Assembly: GCF_039543665.1 (NCBI RefSeq)
Contig: NZ_BAABKE010000002.1
Coordinates: 310,001 to 374,000 of the forward strand
Origin: Wohlfahrtiimonas larvae
GTDB taxonomy: Bacteria; Pseudomonadota; Gammaproteobacteria; Cardiobacteriales; Wohlfahrtiimonadaceae
DNA length: 64,000 nt
Reading direction: 5' to 3'
Every line of letters begins with the position of its first letter. Within the stretch, counting starts at the first letter, position 1. Position numbers and translations under genes: made by a program. The notes beneath the pieces are model-generated. The model searched no databases. It saw nothing but the letters and a program-made list of their open reading frames with translations, and was not told where the DNA came from. This document shows, in pieces, positions 8,922 to 18,790 of this stretch.

Positions 8922-9332
8922 ATGGGTTCGGAAGAATTAAAAAATGCAGGGTTAAAAGTGACTCTTCCCAGACTTAAAATTTTAAATATTTTGGTAACGG
9001 CATCAACTGAAGATCATTTGAGTGCTGAAGAAATCTACCAAAGATTAAATGATTCAGGTGAAGAAGTTGGCTTGGCCACTGTATATCGTGTTTTGACTCA
9101 ATTTGAGCAAGCAGGTTTGGTTCAGCGTCATTTTTTTGATGGCGGTCAGTCGGTATTTGAATTAGATAATGGAGATCAACATAGTCACATTGTTTGTGTT
9201 AGATGTGGTTATGTGGATGAATTCCAAAAAGAAGATTTTAAGATTAAAAGCGAAGAAATTGCCAAAAGTTTTGGGTATCAATTCCAAGAGGCAAAAGTTA
9301 CGTTATACGGCATTTGCAAGAAATGCCAATAA
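8922..9332 (+). CDS. fur: Ferric uptake regulator Fur
   Basis: 136 residues. Fe(II)-dependent repressor of iron acquisition. Winged-helix domain at about 1-83 (GLATVYRVLTQFEQAGLV is the recognition region), dimerisation domain with QHSHIVCVRCGYVDEF and a C-terminal YGICKKCQ. The cysteine pairs suggest the structural zinc site of Fur-family proteins. Zur or PerR are the alternatives, but spacing and length fit Fur best. Confidence 0.88.
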   Translation: MGSEELKNAGLKVTLPRLKILNILVTASTEDHLSAEEIYQRLNDSGEEVGLATVYRVLTQFEQAGLVQRHFFDGGQSVFELDNGDQHSHIVCVRCGYVDEFQKEDFKIKSEEIAKSFGYQFQEAKVTLYGICKKCQ

Positions 9333-9340
9333 AATAATCT

Positions 9341-10942
9341 ATGTTGTCAGCACCTAAAACTACACGTAAACAAGCGTTTAACTGGATTGGTATTTGGTTA
9401 GCGCTTGTTATCACTGCTTGGTTTTGTCGGCCATTGTTGCCTTATCATGAATTAGGAACTGCTGGTATAACATGGGAAATGTGGGTATCTAATAGTTTTT
9501 GGTTACCCACATTGAATGGTGAATTAGTAGATGATGCTTATCCCTTAGTTCATTGGCTCGAAATATTTGTTTGGAAAATATTTGGCGTTAGTGAATTTTC
9601 GATTCGTTTTTTAGCTGCAATCTTTAGTATTGGCACACTATTTTTAACAGCCTTGGCCGCAAAACAACTATGGCCAGAATTGCCAAAAGTAAGAGCGCAT
9701 GCACCGCTGATATTGATTGGTAGCTTAATGTGGGCTGTGTTCGCAACAGCACATATAGAGCAAGTGTATGTTGCATTTTTTTTATTGCTATATATAAATT
9801 TACTGATCCGAGCTTGGAAATATAATGCCTATTGGTGGTTTGCCGTTTCGTGGTCATTATTATTAGGTTTTTGGGTAACCGGTATTTCCTTTTTGATTTA
9901 TGCATTACCAATTCTGCTGACATTTCCAATATGGATAAAAAAGTATTGGCATATGTATATTTATGCATTTATATCATTGCTTGTTGCTTTCTTAGTTTTT
10001 TGGAGTTGGGGATATTGGGTAAAAGGGCAATATCATGAGATGTCTTTATCTTTAACTGCAATTATGGGGTTACCTCGTTTGATTTCTCAAATTAATGATC
10101 CAATCCCATTTGGTATGACATTTTTATCTCTGATTATTGTATTATTTCCTTGGGTATTTTGGTTGCCGTTATATAAAAACTTCGCTTATGTAGATAAGAG
10201 AGAGCCCGCCTTTAAATTTTGTGCTGCATGGCTAGTTTCATCACTCATTGTTGTTTTGGTAACAATGAAAACATCTATTGTGCCGCTTATTCCTATTTAT
10301 CCAGCTTTTTGCTTATTGATTGCTCGTATTTATTTTCCAATTACAAATCGCCCTAGAGATGTTGTACTTGTGTCTATTGTTATCGCTTTGTTGGGTTTGT
10401 TATTAATTGTTCTATCTTTTGTATATCTTTGGTTTGATAATAATAATGCAGTGGAGTGGCTTTCAACAATATCGCCTTTTTGGGGAATAGGATTGTTAGT
10501 TTTTAGTGGTATGCTTCTAGTATTTGCTAAAGAAACGCGATTAATCACCTTGGCATTAATGAGTGTTGCTTTAACATTGGCATTTAATTTTGGTGTGATT
10601 CGTAATGCCCGAGATTTTTATGATGTATTGCCTGCTTCTGAACGTATTAATTGGTATCAAAATAAAGGTTATGTCGTTGCTAATAATGGGCGTTACATGG
10701 GGCAATATCATTTTTTAGGTCGCTTAGAAGATCCATTGATCATTATTAATGATGAAATTGATTTCACCCGATTTAAAACTTTATATCCCAGTGGTAGGAT
10801 TGTTGTATATTTAGATAGTATGACACCACAAACGAATAAGATTGCTGAATATTATCAACCTTTTAGAAATAGATATTTGGCAATATTTGCAGTCAGTGAC
10901 TTAGAAAATATAGGTTCAGTAACTCAAAAAGCGAGAAAGTAA
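9341..10942 (+). CDS. ArnT-like glycosyltransferase (GT39/GT83 family)
   Basis: 533 residues, about 10-12 membrane segments. The N-terminal half (FCRPLLPYHELGTAGITWEM, then PLVHWLEIFVWKIFGVSEFSIR) has the layout of ArnT/PMT polyprenyl-phosphate-sugar transferases: a first periplasmic loop with an acidic residue, then PLxHW and a SEFSIR helix. Such enzymes move a lipid-linked sugar onto lipid A or protein on the periplasmic side. Acceptor and sugar cannot be told from sequence. Begins 8 bp after fur and ends 1 bp before the DUF349 gene, so probably one operon. Confidence 0.75.
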   Translation: MLSAPKTTRKQAFNWIGIWLALVITAWFCRPLLPYHELGTAGITWEMWVSNSFWLPTLNGELVDDAYPLVHWLEIFVWKIFGVSEFSIRFLAAIFSIGTLFLTALAAKQLWPELPKVRAHAPLILIGSLMWAVFATAHIEQVYVAFFLLLYINLLIRAWKYNAYWWFAVSWSLLLGFWVTGISFLIYALPILLTFPIWIKKYWHMYIYAFISLLVAFLVFWSWGYWVKGQYHEMSLSLTAIMGLPRLISQINDPIPFGMTFLSLIIVLFPWVFWLPLYKNFAYVDKREPAFKFCAAWLVSSLIVVLVTMKTSIVPLIPIYPAFCLLIARIYFPITNRPRDVVLVSIVIALLGLLLIVLSFVYLWFDNNNAVEWLSTISPFWGIGLLVFSGMLLVFAKETRLITLALMSVALTLAFNFGVIRNARDFYDVLPASERINWYQNKGYVVANNGRYMGQYHFLGRLEDPLIIINDEIDFTRFKTLYPSGRIVVYLDSMTPQTNKIAEYYQPFRNRYLAIFAVSDLENIGSVTQKARK

Positions 10943-10943
10943 T

Positions 10944-13556
10944 ATGTTCGGTTTCTTCAAGCCAAAATGGCAACATCGTAATCCTAGTATAAGAATAGAA
11001 GCAATCAGAAGTCTTGCACTTGATAAAGAAACTATTTTAAAAATAGTTCAAACAGATAATGATGTCAATGTGCGTATTGCAGCATTGCAGTATATCGATG
11101 AGCTAAATATTTTATATGCATTGTTGCTGCAAGAACCGTGTATAAATGGCAAAACTGCAATTTTGAAGCAAATCTCGACAATATTTTTAAAAGCTGAATC
11201 ACCTGAGCAGATGGTGCAATCTTTTATGACGACTATCGTGCGCAGAGATTTTCCTGTAGCAGATTTATTAATGGTTTGTGAGAATCTTCAGTTAAAACAA
11301 TATTTGTTTCCAATGATTAATTTACAAAAAGATTTACCTAAATTAGTGGAGTCTCATTATAATTTTTCTGTAGAAGAATTAGTGCTGATAGATAATTTAG
11401 AAATTTTGAATCATTTAGTTAAAAAAGCAAATATTACTGACAAAAAAATTTTAGCGCACTTAAAAGAGACTCTTCAGAAAAAGGAAGAGATAGAACATAA
11501 AGCTGCATTAAAAGAGCAGCTTTTAATGCAATATATAGCACTTTCAGAAGCAGATCCTTTAGCGCCTTTGAATGTTTTTAGTGCATTAGAACAAGAGTGG
11601 AATAAGTATCAATTAGGGGATGAGCAGCTGCCTTATAAAGAGGTTTATTTGGCTCGATATCATGCTTATAACGAATTACGCCAAAATAAGATAATGATTT
11701 TGCAAAAGTTAGAACAACAAGTTCAGAATGAAGAAATTGTTGAACCTAAACAAATTCTACTTGAATTAAAAGACTTGTTGGCGGACTCAATTTTTTCTCT
11801 AAAAGAAAAAAATGAGATTCAAGTCTTAATTCAAAAGATTGATGCATATATAACGGATCTCAAGCAAAGAGAGCAGGATCAAGCACTGAAAGCTAAAAAA
11901 GCACAGAGTGAAAAGTCTTCTAACTTACATTCAGCTAAAAATACTCAAGTGGCCTTTGATTCAAAGCACTTTGATGAAAGCTTGCAAGATTTAGACAAAT
12001 TAATTGCATCAGGTAGTTTGCAAAAAGCTGAACAATTAAATCAAAAGTTAATAGAGGCTTTAAAGGCATTAGATGGCCATAAGGATAGTGCTCATTATAC
12101 TCGTTTATTAAAGCAATCTAATCAGCCTTTATATGATCAACTAGATACAGCCCGTTGGGGAATTTATAGAAATCTAGAGTTATTATGTGATCAAGCAGAA
12201 TCACTCGCTAATAGTGTTTCGATTGATTTGATTAGTATAACTTTGAAGCAATTGCGTAAAGATTGGAATATTTCTAAAAAGGGGATTGCACGAGTACCTC
12301 AGAAGTTATATCAGCGCTTTGAGTCTGCTTGTAAGATTGCTCATCAACGATTAGTGAATGAAAGAGATCATAATAATCAAGCAAGAGCCGTCTATTTAAA
12401 AGAAGCAGAAGAGTTATTGGGAGCTTTATCTGAATTAATAACGCAAATTGATTGGGCAAATCCTGACTGGAATCATTTAATAGAGATGCGTCAAAAATTT
12501 CTTCAGGAATGGAATCGTTATTTGAATCAATACTCAACTGATGGTGTTTTAAGTTATGGAGCGCCTTTATTTTTAGCTAAAGATAAGCAGAAGCTTGAAC
12601 GTTCGATGCGCCAGATTCTTAAACCATTGGATGTAGCAATGCAAAATGAGCGCAAAAAAGAGAAGCAACGCCGTGAAGATGAAATTACGCTATTGCAACA
12701 ATTGCTAGATGATGGGAATATCCGAGATGCAGTTGAGAAGGCTAAGCAATTTAATCGGACTTTTAATCCAACAGTTCGTTCAAAACGTCATGATGAAAAT
12801 GTATTATGGAAAAAATTACGTGTTGTGAATGATCAGATTTTTGCATTAAGAGAGGAGTTTGTTTCGGCAGAAGAAAGTGAGAAAATTGCTAATGGTGCCC
12901 AAAAACGAATGATATTAGATGAGCTAAAAGCGCTATATGAATCTATTACTTCAGATCATGATATTGCTCATATCGAATCATCTTTACAAATGATAGAAAA
13001 TCGTTGGATGGATATTGGTGTTGTTGCAAAGCATGAGTTTATAAAACTAGAAGGCGCTTTTAAAACTTTGCTAAATAAAATACAGAAACAATTACAAAAT
13101 ATAGACTTGCAAAAAGAAATTCTACTTCGTGAGGATTTATTGTGTACTTCTTTGAAGATTGGTCAACTAGAGGCGGAGGTTATTAAAGGTCAAGAAATTG
13201 TGATCGAGGAACAATTAGTTGAATCAGCAGATGCAAATTTAAGAAAACGCTTAAAATGCTTGGAACAAATTATTGCAGGGCAAGAGAGTGCAAGAGCTTT
13301 TTTAAGCGAAAAGAGTCTGCATGCTGAACAAGTGGCATTTGAATTAGTATTACATAGAGAAATTTTGTTAGATAAAACTTCTCCAATAGATGAAAGAGAT
13401 GCTCGCTTAGCGATGCAGGTGAAAATTTTAGAAGATGCAATGAATAATCAACGCAGTGAAAAAGACAAAAAGCATCAATTGAAATTGTTGGATGATAAAT
13501 GGTTAGAGAATGTTGTTGGGAAGATTCCTGATTCTCTTTATCAGCGATTCAGATAA
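10944..13556 (+). CDS. DUF349 repeat protein, large coiled-coil
   Basis: 870 residues, function unknown. The N-terminus (about 8-60) looks like a HEAT repeat (NPSIRIEAIRSLALDKETIL). The rest is helical and charged, with degenerate DUF349 units recognised by Trp-x-x-Ile/Val followed by a Pro or Lys and a LYQRF-like end: WNISKKGIARVPQKLYQRF, WMDIGVVAKHEFIKLEGAF, WLENVVGKIPDSLYQRF at the C-terminus. No signal peptide. DUF349 proteins occur near envelope genes in gammaproteobacteria, without an agreed biochemical role. Confidence 0.75.
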   Translation: MFGFFKPKWQHRNPSIRIEAIRSLALDKETILKIVQTDNDVNVRIAALQYIDELNILYALLLQEPCINGKTAILKQISTIFLKAESPEQMVQSFMTTIVRRDFPVADLLMVCENLQLKQYLFPMINLQKDLPKLVESHYNFSVEELVLIDNLEILNHLVKKANITDKKILAHLKETLQKKEEIEHKAALKEQLLMQYIALSEADPLAPLNVFSALEQEWNKYQLGDEQLPYKEVYLARYHAYNELRQNKIMILQKLEQQVQNEEIVEPKQILLELKDLLADSIFSLKEKNEIQVLIQKIDAYITDLKQREQDQALKAKKAQSEKSSNLHSAKNTQVAFDSKHFDESLQDLDKLIASGSLQKAEQLNQKLIEALKALDGHKDSAHYTRLLKQSNQPLYDQLDTARWGIYRNLELLCDQAESLANSVSIDLISITLKQLRKDWNISKKGIARVPQKLYQRFESACKIAHQRLVNERDHNNQARAVYLKEAEELLGALSELITQIDWANPDWNHLIEMRQKFLQEWNRYLNQYSTDGVLSYGAPLFLAKDKQKLERSMRQILKPLDVAMQNERKKEKQRREDEITLLQQLLDDGNIRDAVEKAKQFNRTFNPTVRSKRHDENVLWKKLRVVNDQIFALREEFVSAEESEKIANGAQKRMILDELKALYESITSDHDIAHIESSLQMIENRWMDIGVVAKHEFIKLEGAFKTLLNKIQKQLQNIDLQKEILLREDLLCTSLKIGQLEAEVIKGQEIVIEEQLVESADANLRKRLKCLEQIIAGQESARAFLSEKSLHAEQVAFELVLHREILLDKTSPIDERDARLAMQVKILEDAMNNQRSEKDKKHQLKLLDDKWLENVVGKIPDSLYQRFR

Positions 13557-13639
13557 ATGGAGTTTTATTCATCCTTGAGGTTTGATAGAATTGCAAAGTT
13601 CGAATGATCAATTGATTATATTTTAGGAAAACAACAATT

Positions 13640-15547
13640 ATGATGCAGTATATTCGCGAACGAGCGACGAGTAAATTTGCTAAGTTTCTATTCTTAGGGA
13701 TTATTATCTCTTTCTTTGGGTTTGGTGGATCAGGATTCTTTAGCAGTATTAATGACTCCACAGTGGCTAAGGTTAATGGCGAGAAAATCTCAACGGGCGT
13801 TTTATCGAATGCTTATACGAATTATTTGCAAAATAGTGGTGGTGTGTTGCCTGAGGGTAATGATGCTAAAATTGTTAAAAAACAGGTTTTGAATAGTTTA
13901 ATTCAAGAAATTGTGATGACCCAAGCTGCGAAAAAAATGGGAGTGGTTGCTTCTGATGATGAAATTCGTGCAGCGATTAAATCATTAACATTTTTGCAGA
14001 ATGCTGATGGCCAATTTGATCCTAATCTTTATCAAATTTATTTACAGCAACAAGGGTTAACCTCTGCTCAGTGGGAAGATAATCTTCGTCAGCAATTGAC
14101 CTTGCAATTGTTAGTATCAGCTATTGGCAATTCTGTCATTATTACTGAATCAAATTTGGAAGATTTTGCAAAAGTTGATCGTGAAAAACGTAATATTGCA
14201 ATATTAGCATTACCACTAGAGCAATTTGCACAAGATATTAATGTGACAGATAAAATGATCACAGAATATTACGAGCAAAATCAGTCAAAATATGTGACTG
14301 AACCACGTGTTAAATTGGCATATGTGACTTTGCCAGAAGTCGATACAGATAATGTATCTGTGACAAATGAAGAAATTGCTGAACGTGTTCACGCTATGAA
14401 AGCTAAACAACAAAGTAATGAAACACGTTCTGCAGATCAATTGATTATTCAATTCAGTACAGAAGCTGAAAAAGAAGCGGCAATTGCAACATTAAATAAA
14501 GTATATGATGAGTTGACTAATGGCTCATTAACTTTTGAAGATGCAAAAACGCAAGTAACAGCATTGTCAGATGGTTTATTTTATGAAACAGGTGTTGTTA
14601 AAAGATCAGAGAACATGCAATCAGTAGATCAGGCATTATTTGAAATGGCAAAAGATGAGCAATTTGCAAAACCTGTATTGAGTGAAAATGCTGTGCATTT
14701 AATTCATCTGTTAACTGTCAATGATGGTAGTGATATTTCAGATGATTCTATGATGGCAGATGCTAAAACTGCATTATTAAAAGAGAAAAAAGAAGCATTA
14801 AATGCTGAAAATATCCAAAGATTCCAGGAGGTTGCTGAGAAGAATTCAGAAAGCTTAGATCTAATTGCTCAAGAGTTTAATATAGAGCCAATAAAAACTG
14901 ATTGGTTAAATATGACCTCTAAGACAGGTGAGTTAGCAGACAGCAATACATTCCAAGTAGCAACACAAGAGCTTGTCTTAACTGGTGGTAAAAATTCAGA
15001 GGCTTATCACACAGATAATCAAGAGGTGCGTATTGTGCGAGTGGAAGCTTATGAAGAATCGCGTCCTTTAACCTTAGAAGAAGCAAAAGATGAGATTCAA
15101 GAAACTTTAGCAGCAATGGAAACTTTGAAAAAAGGCGATCAAGTCATCACTGATATGAATGAGCAATTAAAGGCAGGGAAGCCATTAGAAGATATTGCTG
15201 AGGCACAAAATATTAAGATTAATCGTTTTGATGGTGTTGAAATTCGCACAATTGTAACAACTGTGCAAGATCAGCCTGAATTAATTGAGCCCTTAGTGAA
15301 AGGTTTTGAAGTTCAAAAAAGTACCCCTGCAACTTTAAATGCTATTGCAGCTAATGGCATGTTGTTTGCAGTAATGGTTAAAGATGTGATTCCTGGTAGT
15401 TTGTCGGAATATACTGAAGAAGAGCAAACTCAGTTAAAAGAACGTTTGAAATCTGATATGGCGCAAGCTGAAACAATTTTATTTATTCAAGGTTTATACG
15501 AACAAAGTAAAATTGAAACTTATCAAGTTCCATTTTTAGCGGAATAA
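13640..15547 (+). CDS. ppiD: Periplasmic folding chaperone PpiD
   Basis: 635 residues, near the E. coli length (623). One N-terminal membrane anchor (about 16-36, FLFLGIIISFFGFGGSGFF), then a SurA-N-like chaperone domain (VAKVNGEKIS ... LIQEIVMTQAAKKMG ... SALQWEDNLRQQL-type region), a parvulin-like segment at about 250-360, and a second helical domain. PpiD is attached to the Sec translocon and helps newly exported proteins fold. The parvulin part is weakly conserved, as in other PpiDs, which lack strong isomerase activity. Confidence 0.88.
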   Translation: MMQYIRERATSKFAKFLFLGIIISFFGFGGSGFFSSINDSTVAKVNGEKISTGVLSNAYTNYLQNSGGVLPEGNDAKIVKKQVLNSLIQEIVMTQAAKKMGVVASDDEIRAAIKSLTFLQNADGQFDPNLYQIYLQQQGLTSAQWEDNLRQQLTLQLLVSAIGNSVIITESNLEDFAKVDREKRNIAILALPLEQFAQDINVTDKMITEYYEQNQSKYVTEPRVKLAYVTLPEVDTDNVSVTNEEIAERVHAMKAKQQSNETRSADQLIIQFSTEAEKEAAIATLNKVYDELTNGSLTFEDAKTQVTALSDGLFYETGVVKRSENMQSVDQALFEMAKDEQFAKPVLSENAVHLIHLLTVNDGSDISDDSMMADAKTALLKEKKEALNAENIQRFQEVAEKNSESLDLIAQEFNIEPIKTDWLNMTSKTGELADSNTFQVATQELVLTGGKNSEAYHTDNQEVRIVRVEAYEESRPLTLEEAKDEIQETLAAMETLKKGDQVITDMNEQLKAGKPLEDIAEAQNIKINRFDGVEIRTIVTTVQDQPELIEPLVKGFEVQKSTPATLNAIAANGMLFAVMVKDVIPGSLSEYTEEEQTQLKERLKSDMAQAETILFIQGLYEQSKIETYQVPFLAE

Positions 15548-15548
15548 A

Positions 15549-16772
15549 ATGAGAAATAGTGTAATCTTTGTTGTAGCATTTATAGGGTTGGTCGCCTTCT
15601 TTATTTATGCTACAAATATTTCTAATGATAGTACTGCTAATCATATGCGCATGCTGAACTCAACTGACTCAGAAGTTGAAAAACCAAAGGAAGTGCTAGT
15701 TAAATCTACCGTTAATCAATTGAGTTTAGATAGTATTTTGCCTAATTCTGATCAATTAAAAGATTCTGAGATATTAGAAGAAGCAGAATTGTTATTAGCA
15801 AGTGGTAATGATCAGGATATTAAGAATGCTTTATCCATCTTAAATATTATGTCTGAACGAGATAATGCACGTGCAGATTATCTGTTAGCACAGTTATATG
15901 AACATGGAATTAAAGTTTCTCAGGATATGGGTAAATCGTTAGCATTGTATAAACAGTCAGCGATGAATGGTTTTGAAGATGCAAATATTTATCTATTTAA
16001 CTATTATTTAGATCATGATGATATGAATGCAGAACACTTGAAAAATGCTCTAGAGTGGTTTGTGCAAGCTGCTGATCATGGTCACAATCCAATTGCTGAA
16101 TATGCTTTGGCACATATGTATACAAAAGGTTTGGGGGTAGCCAAAAATATTGATCAAGCCATTGTACATTATCAAAATGCAGCAGATCAGAATTTTATAT
16201 TAGCTTATGAGCCATTAGGGGATTATTACTTACAATATGGCGATAATTCTAAAAAAATTACAGATGCTTTTTTGTTGTTTCAACGTGCTGCTAATGAGGA
16301 TTTTGCTTCGGCTCAATACAAATTAGGCCATATGTATGAAAGAGGCATGGGGGTGAAGCAAGATTATGAAACAGCTAGATTTTGGTATGATAAGGCTCGG
16401 CATAACCAGTTCATACAAGCCAATGTTGCTTTAGGACTATTATATGAAAATGGTTTAGGTGTGAGTAAAGATAATATGAAAGCATATGAATATTATCGCA
16501 ATGCAGCAGAGGCTGGTAATGTGGATGCACAAAACTCTGTAGCACGTGCTTTTGAAAGAGGATTAGGTGTAGATCAAGATTTGGAGCGTGCAATTTTTTG
16601 GTATAAAGAGGCCGCTAAGCAAAAAGATTCTTATGCCGAATATAATTTGGGTAGAATCTTTGAAGAGTATGAATCTGTTCGTAATTTGGATGAGGCAGAA
16701 GCTTGGTATAAAGAAGCTGCTAATGCAAATATTTCTGAAGCAAAACAAGCTTTAAATCGTTTAGCAAAATAG
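15549..16772 (+). CDS. Membrane-anchored Sel1-repeat (TPR-like) protein
   Basis: 407 residues. N-terminal hydrophobic segment (about 5-21) followed by roughly 70 polar residues, then seven or so Sel1 repeats of about 36 residues, with recurring A-x-x-x-L-x-x-x-Y-x-x-G-x-G-V and A-x-x-W-Y-x-x-A-A (e.g. LAHMYTKGLGVAKNIDQA, LGHMYERGMGVKQDYETA). Such solenoids bind proteins or peptidoglycan enzymes. One base after ppiD and six before murB, so co-transcribed with envelope genes; the specific partner is unknown. Confidence 0.8.
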   Translation: MRNSVIFVVAFIGLVAFFIYATNISNDSTANHMRMLNSTDSEVEKPKEVLVKSTVNQLSLDSILPNSDQLKDSEILEEAELLLASGNDQDIKNALSILNIMSERDNARADYLLAQLYEHGIKVSQDMGKSLALYKQSAMNGFEDANIYLFNYYLDHDDMNAEHLKNALEWFVQAADHGHNPIAEYALAHMYTKGLGVAKNIDQAIVHYQNAADQNFILAYEPLGDYYLQYGDNSKKITDAFLLFQRAANEDFASAQYKLGHMYERGMGVKQDYETARFWYDKARHNQFIQANVALGLLYENGLGVSKDNMKAYEYYRNAAEAGNVDAQNSVARAFERGLGVDQDLERAIFWYKEAAKQKDSYAEYNLGRIFEEYESVRNLDEAEAWYKEAANANISEAKQALNRLAK

Positions 16773-16778
16773 TGATTC

Positions 16779-17780
16779 ATGATTAAACAAAACTTTAATT
16801 TAACAAGTTTAAATACTTTTGGGGTATCTGTTTTTGCAGATTATTATTGTTGTTTGGAGAGTGAATCTCAATTAACGACATTAAGGTCATTAGTGGCGCC
16901 AATCTTTTATTTAGGCGGTGGTAGTAATATTTTATTGACCAAAAATTATCATGGCACTGTGCTGCATAACTGCATCAAAGGTATTGAAATTCTTGAAGAG
17001 GATGAAAGTTCTGTATTGGTTCGTGCTTATGCTGGTGAGGTTTGGCATGATTTTGTAACAGAAACGATTAATGCTGGTTGGTTTGGCTTGGAGTGTTTGG
17101 CATATATTCCTGGAACAGTGGGGGCAACGCCAGTTCAAAATATTGGTGCTTATGGCGTTGAGGCAAAAGATTATATTGAAAAAGTTTGCGTCTATGATTT
17201 CAAGACAGGAAACTTCGAATATTATCAAAATGAAGAGTGTCATTTTGCATATCGTCATAGTATATTTAAAACAGAGTTGCAAGATAGGTTGATCATCAGT
17301 GTTGATTTTAGATTATCTAAAAAAGCTATTGTATATCATCGTTTCTATCCTGCTTTACAAGAGTATTTAGCTGAACATGGTATTGCTCAACCAACGCCTA
17401 AAGATATTTACCAAGCTGTGATCTCTGTTCGGCAATCTAAATTACCAGAGGTTACTGAGATTGGTAGTGCGGGAAGTTTTTTTAAAAACCCTGTCATTAC
17501 TACACAGCATTTTTCTGAATTATCCATTAGGTTTCCTCAATTATCATCTTATTTTTATGATGAAGATCATGTGAAAGTACCTGCTGGTCAGTTGATTGAT
17601 ATACTAGGATTTAAAGGTAAATATGAAAGTAATGTCGGAATGTATGAAAAGCAGGCTCTAATTTTAGTAAATTTAGGTGGAGCCACTGGTGAGGCTTTAC
17701 ATCAACATAGTATTAAAGTTATGAATGCTGTGTATGAAAAATTTAAAATTTGTTTAGAACCAGAAGTAATTATTTTATAA
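16779..17780 (+). CDS. murB: UDP-N-acetylenolpyruvoylglucosamine reductase MurB
   Basis: 333 residues. FAD/NADPH enzyme making UDP-MurNAc, second committed step of peptidoglycan synthesis. Seen: NTFGVSVFADYY at the start, FAD-binding YLGGGSNILLT, PGTVGATPVQNIGAYG, the YRHSIFK stretch, and GSAGSFFKNPV containing the catalytic Ser, with PAGQLIDILGFKG toward the end. This is the shorter-insert type I form. Confidence 0.95.
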   Translation: MIKQNFNLTSLNTFGVSVFADYYCCLESESQLTTLRSLVAPIFYLGGGSNILLTKNYHGTVLHNCIKGIEILEEDESSVLVRAYAGEVWHDFVTETINAGWFGLECLAYIPGTVGATPVQNIGAYGVEAKDYIEKVCVYDFKTGNFEYYQNEECHFAYRHSIFKTELQDRLIISVDFRLSKKAIVYHRFYPALQEYLAEHGIAQPTPKDIYQAVISVRQSKLPEVTEIGSAGSFFKNPVITTQHFSELSIRFPQLSSYFYDEDHVKVPAGQLIDILGFKGKYESNVGMYEKQALILVNLGGATGEALHQHSIKVMNAVYEKFKICLEPEVIIL

Positions 17781-17814
17781 TTGCTTTTGAATATTTATTA
17801 ATAGGAAAAGACGT

Positions 17815-18420
17815 ATGAAACTTTTAAATATCTTTAAATCTATGGTTTTAGTTGGCCTGTTCTCATTGTTTTCAGTGGGACATGCTGCTGATACACCAGA
17901 GCAGACTATCGAGAAAGCTTCTACTCAACTCATTAATGCTTTGAAAAAAGAAGAAGCAGTGTTAAAAAAAGACCCAAAACAACTGTATAGCTTTATTGAG
18001 AAAACAGCTGTGCCGTATTTTGATTTTAATACAATGTCACAATGGGTGATGGGTCGTTCTTGGAGAGATGCGACACCTGAACAAAGAAAACGTTTCATGG
18101 AAGAGTTTAAAAAGCTATTAGTAAATGCATATGGTAGTGCTTTATTAGAATATACTGATGATAAAGTGAATGTGTTCCCATTGCCACCTAATGCTAAAAA
18201 TAAAAATGAAGTAACTGTTAAATCTGAAATTACATCATCTAGCCATAAACCTGTAGCTGTTAATTATTCCATGATTAAGTCTGGTGGAAAATGGTTAGTT
18301 TACGATGTTTCTATCGAAGGTGTTAGTATTGTCACTAGCTATCGTGGTGAAATTCGTGAGTTAGTGAATGCAAAAGGTATTGATGGTATGATCAGTACAT
18401 TAGCTCAAAAAAATAAATAA
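17815..18420 (+). CDS. mlaC: Phospholipid-binding periplasmic protein MlaC
   Basis: 201 residues with a signal peptide (about 1-24, ending GHA). The mature protein has the MlaC/Ttg2D fold markers: PYFDFNTMSQWVMGRSWR, TPEQRKRFMEEFKKLLVNAYGSALLEY and the C-terminal YDVSIEGVSIVTSYRGEI. MlaC shuttles phospholipids between the outer-membrane MlaA complex and the inner-membrane MlaFEDB transporter. mlaB follows, but mlaFED are not next to it as they are in E. coli. Confidence 0.88.
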   Translation: MKLLNIFKSMVLVGLFSLFSVGHAADTPEQTIEKASTQLINALKKEEAVLKKDPKQLYSFIEKTAVPYFDFNTMSQWVMGRSWRDATPEQRKRFMEEFKKLLVNAYGSALLEYTDDKVNVFPLPPNAKNKNEVTVKSEITSSSHKPVAVNYSMIKSGGKWLVYDVSIEGVSIVTSYRGEIRELVNAKGIDGMISTLAQKNK

Positions 18421-18431
18421 GGTGTAATTTT

Positions 18432-18710
18432 ATGGATATGTGTTGCATTGCGTTAGAAAGTCCAAATCAATATCAGTTGAGAGGGGATTTTGATAAATTT
18501 ACAATCCCTGAAAATGATAAAGTTATTCGTGCTTTGTTTAAAAGTAATGCACCATCAATCTTATATTTAAATACTATTTCTAGTTGTGATAGTGCTTTAG
18601 TTGCTTTATTGATTAGTTATAAACGAGATTATCCTGAGCTTGAATTGTCTAATCCGCCAGAGCAATTAAAAAAGCTATTATCACTTTATAATGTTGAAGA
18701 TTGGTTTTAG
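18432..18710 (+). CDS. mlaB: STAS-domain protein, MlaB-like
   Basis: 92 residues, a bare STAS domain: strand region YQLRGDFDKFTIP, then ILYLNTISSCDSALVALLISYKR, which is where MlaB and anti-sigma-antagonist proteins carry the conserved Ser/Thr and helix. MlaB binds the ATPase MlaF and is needed for its activity. Gene position straight after mlaC (11-bp gap) supports the assignment over a general anti-anti-sigma factor. Followed by a strong terminator. Confidence 0.75.
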   Translation: MDMCCIALESPNQYQLRGDFDKFTIPENDKVIRALFKSNAPSILYLNTISSCDSALVALLISYKRDYPELELSNPPEQLKKLLSLYNVEDWF

Positions 18711-18735
18711 TATTTATATTTATAATCTTAAAAAG

Positions 18736-18763
18736 AAAAGGGAGTCTCATGACTCCCTTTTTT
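18736..18763. terminator. Bidirectional terminator after mlaB
   Basis: AAAAGGGAGTC / GACTCCCTTTT, 11-bp stem with TCAT loop and flanking A and T tracts, between mlaB and the convergent gltL. Confidence 0.9.
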
Positions 18764-18790
18764 GTTGTTAGTATTTTATAAGGATTTGTA

